A DNA stretch of 18,766 bases. Origin: CAWGGS01 sp963822095. Lineage in GTDB: Bacteria > Desulfobacterota > Desulfobulbia > Desulfobulbales > Desulfocapsaceae. A program made the translations under genes and the position numbers. Positions 14,326 through 18,766 of this stretch are shown here, one piece after another. Where the stretch lies: positions 1-18,766 of the forward strand of contig CAWGGS010000036.1 in NCBI GenBank assembly GCA_963822095.1. The letters are read 5' to 3'. Position 1 is the stretch's first letter. Every line of letters starts with the position of its first letter. The notes beneath the pieces are model-generated. The model saw only the letters and a list, made by a program, of their open reading frames with translations. It made no database searches and was not told where the DNA came from.

Positions 14326-16233
14326 ATGAAAACTATTACCAATAGTACCTTTTCGAAACTGCTCCATTACTTATCGAGCCACGATGATGTTGTCTTTTTG
14401 GATACGGCAAAAACGGATGAGGATAATTTCAGTTCGATGCTTTTCCTATCTCCTGTTCGAAGACTGACCTACCATCACGGGGAAGACATATCAGCTTTTC
14501 TTTATGATATCAAAGAGTCTCGGGAACAAGGCTTTTACGTTGCGGGATGGTTTGGTTATGAATTCGGTTATATGCTCGAACCTGCTCTCAAACACCTCTT
14601 TTGTCGTTCTGGCGACCGAGACACCCTGTTGGCCGATCTCGGGGTCTATGAAAAGAGATATCTCTTCGATCATCGAACCGGAGAGTCAGACTTTCCGGAT
14701 CTTTCGGGAAGTGTTCCTCCAGTGTCCAGCTATGCCTTGTCGAATCTCGAATTATCCCAGACCAGAGAGGAGTATATCTCCGCAATTGAAAAGATTATTG
14801 AGTATATAAATGCCGGAGATACCTATCAGGTCAACTATACCTTGAAACTGTTTTTTGATTTCTCCGGCTCACCGGAGGAATTTTATAGAGAACTCCGACG
14901 TAATCAATCGGTTTCCTACAGCGCGTTCATTCGGAAGGGCGAAGACCGAATTCTCTCGTTTTCTCCCGAGCTTTTCTTCAAAAAAGGGAACGGTTCCGTT
15001 GTGGTCAAACCGATGAAGGGGACAATGAACCGGGGCAGAACACCAGCCGAAGATGAAATTCTGAAAAAGGCATTGGCTGGAGACATGAAAAATCGAAGCG
15101 AAAACGTGATGATTGTTGATTTGTTGCGAAACGATCTCGGCCGTCTGATGCATTGCGTTCTCCATGGCGATGTCGGCGTCAGGTCGCTTTTTGATGTCGA
15201 GTCCTATGAAACGCTTTTGCAGATGACATCCACAATTACAGCCGAAACCACCGAAGAGGCCCTTGCCTCAATCCCCTTAATGGACTTTTTCAAATCCCTT
15301 TTCCCTTGTGGTTCGGTGACCGGAGCGCCCAAAATTCGAACCATGGAGATAATTAATGAGCTGGAAAAAGGGCGACGGGGGGTCTATACCGGCGCCATTG
15401 GCTATTTGGCTCCAGACGGAGAGGCGATGTTCAATGTTCCTATCCGGACCGTTGTGCTCCGCGGTGAGAGTGGCGAAATGGGAATCGGGTCCGGAATTGT
15501 CTACGATTCGGATCCGGAACAGGAATGGCAGGAGTGTCTTTTAAAGGGAAATTTCCTTACTCAACCGGATCCTGAATTCCATATCATCGAGACCCTGCTT
15601 TATCATCAGGATGATGGATATCTGTTTCTGGAAGAGCATTTGCAGCGTTTGATGTCTTCCGCCTCGTATTTTATGTTTGCCTGTGATCCTGCGGCAATTT
15701 TGAATGAGCTTACCGATCGGAGGCAAACATTTAACGATGGTTGTATGCGTGTACGGCTTAGTCTGGAAAAAGACGGCACCTTTGAGGTCACCTCCGGTCG
15801 TTGTGACCTGCCGGTTTCTTTCCGCCTGCCTGTAACCCCGAGAAAAGGTGAGAAGCTCAGTATAGCCTTTTCCGACACCCGGGTCGATGCCTGTTCGACC
15901 TGGTTTTATCATAAGACCAGTAGACGCAGTTTGTATGACCGGGAGTTCTCCTCAGCCAGGGAAAAAGGTCTCTTTGATATCTGCTTTTGTAATACCGAAG
16001 GTGAGGTGACGGAAGGGTGTATCACCAATCTCATTGTCCATAAACAAGGGGATTTCGTGACACCACCGGTTCGCAGTGGCCTTTTGCCGGGGGTCATGCG
16101 GGGGGTCTTGCTACGGGATTTGGAGATCCCGCTAAAGGAAAGCGTGCTTACGATGGATGATATCAGGGAGGCCGACGCTCTATATCTTTGTAATTCCGTT
16201 CGAGGCGTTGTGCCGGTACGCTTGGTTGAGTAG
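14326..16233 (+). CDS. pabB: Aminodeoxychorismate synthase component I fused to aminodeoxychorismate lyase (PabB-PabC)
   Basis: 635 aa from ATG 14326; in-frame TTGs at 14281, 14305 and 14323 are alternatives and none has a strong RBS. The N-terminal two thirds are the chorismate-binding PabB domain: 'NAGDTYQVNYTLKLFF', 'LSFSPELFFKK', 'KPMKGTMNRGRTPAEDE', 'SENVMIVDLLRNDLGR', 'CGSVTGAPKIRTMEII' and 'GIGSGIVYDSDPEQEW'. Lys231 in PMKGT is the Lys that distinguishes PabB (PIKGT) from anthranilate synthase TrpE (PIAGT). From about residue 430 a PabC-type PLP fold follows, beginning 'FHIIETLLYHQDDGYLFLEE', with the likely PLP Lys530 in 'YHKTSRRSLYDRE' and 'EGEVTEGCITNL'. The fusion would convert chorismate, with ammonia from a PabA amidotransferase encoded elsewhere, to 4-aminobenzoate for folate. 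It ends 2 bases from the convergent minus-strand gene. Confidence 0.93.
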   Translation: MKTITNSTFSKLLHYLSSHDDVVFLDTAKTDEDNFSSMLFLSPVRRLTYHHGEDISAFLYDIKESREQGFYVAGWFGYEFGYMLEPALKHLFCRSGDRDTLLADLGVYEKRYLFDHRTGESDFPDLSGSVPPVSSYALSNLELSQTREEYISAIEKIIEYINAGDTYQVNYTLKLFFDFSGSPEEFYRELRRNQSVSYSAFIRKGEDRILSFSPELFFKKGNGSVVVKPMKGTMNRGRTPAEDEILKKALAGDMKNRSENVMIVDLLRNDLGRLMHCVLHGDVGVRSLFDVESYETLLQMTSTITAETTEEALASIPLMDFFKSLFPCGSVTGAPKIRTMEIINELEKGRRGVYTGAIGYLAPDGEAMFNVPIRTVVLRGESGEMGIGSGIVYDSDPEQEWQECLLKGNFLTQPDPEFHIIETLLYHQDDGYLFLEEHLQRLMSSASYFMFACDPAAILNELTDRRQTFNDGCMRVRLSLEKDGTFEVTSGRCDLPVSFRLPVTPRKGEKLSIAFSDTRVDACSTWFYHKTSRRSLYDREFSSAREKGLFDICFCNTEGEVTEGCITNLIVHKQGDFVTPPVRSGLLPGVMRGVLLRDLEIPLKESVLTMDDIREADALYLCNSVRGVVPVRLVE

Positions 16234-16235
16234 TG

Positions 16236-16745
16236 TCAATGGATGATGCTTTTATCCTCTTCCGGGGTAATGAGGACGGGGGGAATGATGAGGCCGTGTT
16301 TTTCCCCCAGCTTTCTGATCATGGTCATAAAAGTGGAAGGAAGCGGGATGTCCCTGCCTTCTTCCAGGAGGCCGAGCTCATCAGCCTTGACGAGATCGGT
16401 TGTGCTGTCAATCCCCATCTGATTGTCGCACAGAGCCTGGACTCTAAGGGCATCGGTGATATTCGGTTTTAAATTCGGGAGGTCTTCGGCAAGGCTCAGG
16501 AGTTCCTGTTCGATCAGGGCTTTATTTTCCTCTTTGAAATCCTGGAATTTTTTTTCCGGATTCTCGGTTCCGAAAACCTCATTGGTTATCGCTCCGGCCA
16601 GCATGGATAGATATATAATGTCCTTATCGGTATATTTTCCTCCCAGCAGGGTACGCAGTTCCTTGAAGAGTATCATTTGGACAAGGCCTACACCTTCTTG
16701 CAGGACAGTCAGTAGCTGGGATTTTTTGGGGGTCTCGGAGGTCAT
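16236..16745 (-). CDS. Hypothetical protein, 169 aa
   Basis: Not recognised. It is a soluble, mostly helical, acidic protein without signal peptide, membrane segment or Cys cluster (one Cys). Features are an N-terminal helical stretch 'LLTVLQEGVGLVQMILFKEL', a central 'DIIYLSMLAGAITNEVFG', a Lys/Glu-rich segment and a Pro-rich C-terminus 'LIIPPVLITPEEDKSIIH'. ATG 16745 starts one base after the TAG of the upstream DUF493 gene, and its own RBS is weak, so the pair is almost certainly one operon with coupled translation. Codon usage and composition resemble neighbouring genes, which supports it being real. A function linked to the DUF493 partner is only a guess. Confidence 0.75.
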   Translation of the reverse strand: MTSETPKKSQLLTVLQEGVGLVQMILFKELRTLLGGKYTDKDIIYLSMLAGAITNEVFGTENPEKKFQDFKEENKALIEQELLSLAEDLPNLKPNITDALRVQALCDNQMGIDSTTDLVKADELGLLEEGRDIPLPSTFMTMIRKLGEKHGLIIPPVLITPEEDKSIIH

Positions 16746-16746
16746 A

Positions 16747-17031
16747 CTACAGTACCAATTTAACGGCAGGATCGTTGGTTAGCGAGCGGTAGATTGCCAG
16801 GCGCATTTCTTCACTTTCCACTGTGAGTTCGGCATTAAAGCTCCAATAGGAGCCTTTGGAACTCGCATGTGAAGGTGAAATCTTGACCGGCACGGGCCTG
16901 CAGGAAGTTTCAATGGCTTCCTGGATCAATTTGGGTTCTTTGCCGATAACCTTGTACAGCCATTGACAAGGATAGGTGATGTCAGGTTTCTTTTTGCAGG
17001 AAATCGGGCCTGTGGTTTCTGTGTCGTCCAT
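16747..17031 (-). CDS. DUF493 (YbeD-like) family protein
   Basis: 94 aa from ATG 17031; the longer open frame to 17136 would run through the promoter, so it is rejected. The sequence matches the DUF493/YbeD pattern: 'YPCQWLYKVIGKEPKLIQEA', a central 'KGSYWSFNAELTVESEEM' with the conserved Gly-x-Tyr-x-Ser core, and the C-terminal 'IYRSLTNDPAVKLVL', where the family typically ends in VKMVL. YbeD is a small ACT-like fold protein of uncertain role; in E. coli it sits beside lipB and a regulatory role has been suggested, but none is established here. It is the first gene of a two-gene operon with the 169-aa gene (one-base gap), transcribed from the promoter at 17084-17112. Confidence 0.8.
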   Translation of the reverse strand: MDDTETTGPISCKKKPDITYPCQWLYKVIGKEPKLIQEAIETSCRPVPVKISPSHASSKGSYWSFNAELTVESEEMRLAIYRSLTNDPAVKLVL

Positions 17032-17083
17032 AATGCAAAGGTTTGTTATCCAACTCGGGAGAATAAGGTTTTGATCATTACTG

Positions 17084-17112
17084 ATTATTAACGACCTCTT
17101 GGGAAGAGTCAA
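17084..17112 (-). promoter_or_regulatory. Sigma70-type promoter for the DUF493 operon
   Basis: On the minus strand TTGACT (17112-17107), a 17-base spacer and AATAAT (17089-17084), each 5 of 6 to consensus. The start would be near 17077, giving a leader of about 45 bases before ATG 17031. Confidence 0.6.
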
Positions 17113-17189
17113 GGCAAAGAAACACCAACTCCACAAAAAGCATTTTCATCACCAGTTTCCCTGTTGGAGTGGAAAAGAAAAAAAAAACG

Positions 17190-17198
17190 TGATATGAT
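17190..17198 (+). promoter_or_regulatory. Candidate extended -10 promoter for the PAS kinase
   Basis: TGATATGAT carries the TGn extension directly before TATGAT (17193-17198; 5 of 6 to TATAAT), preceded by an A-rich tract. There is no good -35, as expected for extended -10 promoters. Transcription would start near 17205, about 40 bases before the gene. Confidence 0.35.
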
Positions 17199-17245
17199 CG
17201 GCGGCAACTACCTATATTTTTATTGAATCCAGTTTCATTCAATCG

Positions 17246-18766
17246 ATGAAAGAGGAGACGGATTTGAGGAAGAGCACAATAGAGTACAGGAACCTTTTGG
17301 ACGACTTGTTAATCAGGCATTCGGGAGATCTTAAGGTAATGCTTGATAAAGAGAAAGAACTTCTTGATGCGGTTTCGGTTCCTGCTTTTTTTATAGATGC
17401 TGCAGGTTGTTTTCTTGGTGGCAATTCCGTCTTCTATCTTACCTTGGGGCTTGAAAGGAATTTTGATTTTTCCGAAGGAGTCTATCATCGTCTTTCCCCC
17501 AGGTTTGTCGCGGAATATCAGGAAATCGACAGAAGATTAGCGGTTGAAGGCGGCAGCATCTTTTATGAAGGGTTCGCCTGGGATAAAGCTCGGAACGAAT
17601 ATCCGGTTATCTACCGAAAGACTGCCGTTCGAGGGAGGGGTGAGAAAATCACCGGAATAATGACGGTGATGTGCGAGCTTTCCGAGCTTAAGGATGTGAG
17701 AAATGCACTGGCCAAAAGTGAGGCCCAGAAAAACGCCATTCTGGATGGGCTTCCGGATATTGTCGTGCTTTTTGATTGGACTTTGAAGGTTGTCTGGGCC
17801 AACGACAGTACGAAGAAGGCCTGCGCATCTCCCATAGGAAAACATTGCCAAGAAATTTTTTGTGGAGATAAAAGATTATGTGAAGAATGCGTCATAACCA
17901 AAAGCTTTCGCACCGGTCAAATCCAGACCTGGATGCAAGAAATTGGGGGCATTGGATCTGATGGCATAAAAACGGTTTACGAGATGATCAGCACCCCAGT
18001 CAATGTCGAACCGGGAAAGGTAGACAGTGTCGTAGTTATTGGCAGGGATGCGACTGAAAAATTACGATTGGAAAAACAGCTGCATCATGCAATGAAAATG
18101 GAAGCCATCGGGACATTGGCCGGTGGAATTGCCCATGATTTTAATAATGTGTTAACCCCAATCATGGGATATTCAGAGATAATCCGTCTGCATATGAGTC
18201 AGAATGGTGAGCGGAATGAGGAGATTGTCGGCTACATTGAAGGTATTTTAAAGGCTGCCAAAAGGGCGAGGCGTCTTGTTGAACAGATCCTAACCTTTTC
18301 AAGAAGTAAAGAGCAGAAAGAAAGCCTGCAGTACATTCATCCCATTGTAAAAGAGGTTATGAAGCTGATACGGACTACGCTTCCGTCAACCATTGAGATC
18401 CGTCAGGAGATCGATGAACATTGCGGAATGGTCTCCGTAGATCCGGTTCAGATCCATCAGATATTGATAAACCTCTGCACAAACGCTTCCTTTGCAATGT
18501 CCGGAACCAGTGGTGTGCTTACAGTGCGGTTGGCTAAAAGCGATCGACAGGCGGAGGGAAGAGAATGGGTGGAATTGAGTGTGGCGGACACGGGATGCGG
18601 AATCGATCCTTCTATTCGCGATAGAATATTCGAGCCATATTTCACAACCAAGGAAAAGGGCCAGGGGACCGGAATGGGGTTGGCCATGGTACATGGAATT
18701 ATCATCAGACAGGGAGGGGAACTCAAAGTCGATAGCGAAGTCGGTGAAGGAACGACTTTTCGAATT
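17246..18766 (+). CDS. Soluble PAS-PAS sensor histidine kinase (3' truncated by window edge)
   Basis: 507 residues are visible without a stop, so the gene continues. The start is ATG 17246 or TTG 17264: the latter has GAGGAG six bases upstream, whereas the ATG has no clear RBS. Residues of about 30-150 and 155-270 look like two PAS domains (first 'LLDAVSVPAFFIDAAGCFLG', second 'ILDGLPDIVVLFDWTLKVVW'). The second holds an unusual Cys set, C193, C201, C206, C212 and C215. HisKA has the phospho-acceptor His297 in 'GGIAHDFNNVLTPIMGYSEI', of the type usual in hybrid kinases. The ATPase domain has N-box 'INLCTNASFAM' (Asn409/Asn413), 'ADTGCGID' and 'GQGTGMGLAMVHG'. No membrane segment is present, so it is cytosolic. 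A C-terminal receiver is likely by family habit but lies outside the window. Confidence 0.92.
   Translation, partial: MKEETDLRKSTIEYRNLLDDLLIRHSGDLKVMLDKEKELLDAVSVPAFFIDAAGCFLGGNSVFYLTLGLERNFDFSEGVYHRLSPRFVAEYQEIDRRLAVEGGSIFYEGFAWDKARNEYPVIYRKTAVRGRGEKITGIMTVMCELSELKDVRNALAKSEAQKNAILDGLPDIVVLFDWTLKVVWANDSTKKACASPIGKHCQEIFCGDKRLCEECVITKSFRTGQIQTWMQEIGGIGSDGIKTVYEMISTPVNVEPGKVDSVVVIGRDATEKLRLEKQLHHAMKMEAIGTLAGGIAHDFNNVLTPIMGYSEIIRLHMSQNGERNEEIVGYIEGILKAAKRARRLVEQILTFSRSKEQKESLQYIHPIVKEVMKLIRTTLPSTIEIRQEIDEHCGMVSVDPVQIHQILINLCTNASFAMSGTSGVLTVRLAKSDRQAEGREWVELSVADTGCGIDPSIRDRIFEPYFTTKEKGQGTGMGLAMVHGIIIRQGGELKVDSEVGEGTTFRI

Noticed and set aside
1..18766. CRISPR arrays, tRNAs, rRNAs, transposases, integrases, toxin-antitoxin pairs
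   Set aside because: Looked for by eye on both strands; no repeat-spacer pattern, cloverleaf, or recognisable protein motif was found.

Overview
The window looks like chromosomal DNA of an anaerobic, probably sulfate- or sulfur-metabolising member of the Desulfobacterota (Desulfobulbales-like). This is inferred from gene content: a single-chain pyruvate:ferredoxin oxidoreductase, a rhodanese-fused persulfide/CoA-disulfide reductase type flavoprotein, two histidine kinases, a HEAT-repeat/receiver fusion and moderate GC. No 16S or other formal marker is present. I saw no transposase, integrase, CRISPR array, tRNA or rRNA, so it reads as ordinary core or near-core chromosome.

Layout: (1) 1-3789, + strand: a tightly packed cluster of the 3' end of a radical SAM gene, a membrane histidine kinase, and a FetA/FetB-like ABC pair. 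Every junction overlaps, so they are probably co-transcribed. (2) 3883-5605, +: a CoA-disulfide-reductase/rhodanese flavoprotein, apparently split by one extra base at a CCC-TAA site. (3) 5790-7409, +: a HEAT-repeat protein with a C-terminal receiver domain. It overlaps tail-to-tail with (4) a minus-strand PHP phosphoesterase (7387-8190), preceded by a small unknown gene (8183-8549) that also seems to carry a one-base frameshift in a homopolymer. (5) 8887-9837, +: a YkgJ-type cysteine-cluster protein with a good sigma70-like promoter and a hairpin in its leader. (6) 9883-9972: two hairpins that terminate convergent transcription. (7) 9980-13519, minus: nifJ/por. (8) 13520-14325: an AT-rich gap of about 800 bases with no secure gene. 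(9) 14326-16233, +: a PabB-PabC fusion for 4-aminobenzoate synthesis. (10) 16236-17031, minus: a DUF493/YbeD gene followed by an unknown 169-aa gene, with a good promoter. (11) 17246 to the end, +: a soluble PAS-PAS histidine kinase, truncated by the window edge.

Central carbon and redox metabolism (PFOR), sulfur redox chemistry, folate precursor synthesis, metal export or handling (FetAB-like, YkgJ) and signalling are all represented, but I see no dedicated multi-gene novel system. The items most worth checking are the two single-base frameshifts (recoding, real mutation or sequencing error), the Cys-rich PAS domain of the last kinase, the HEAT-receiver fusion, the kinase-FetAB linkage, the structured leader of the YkgJ gene and the long nifJ-pabBC intergenic region.
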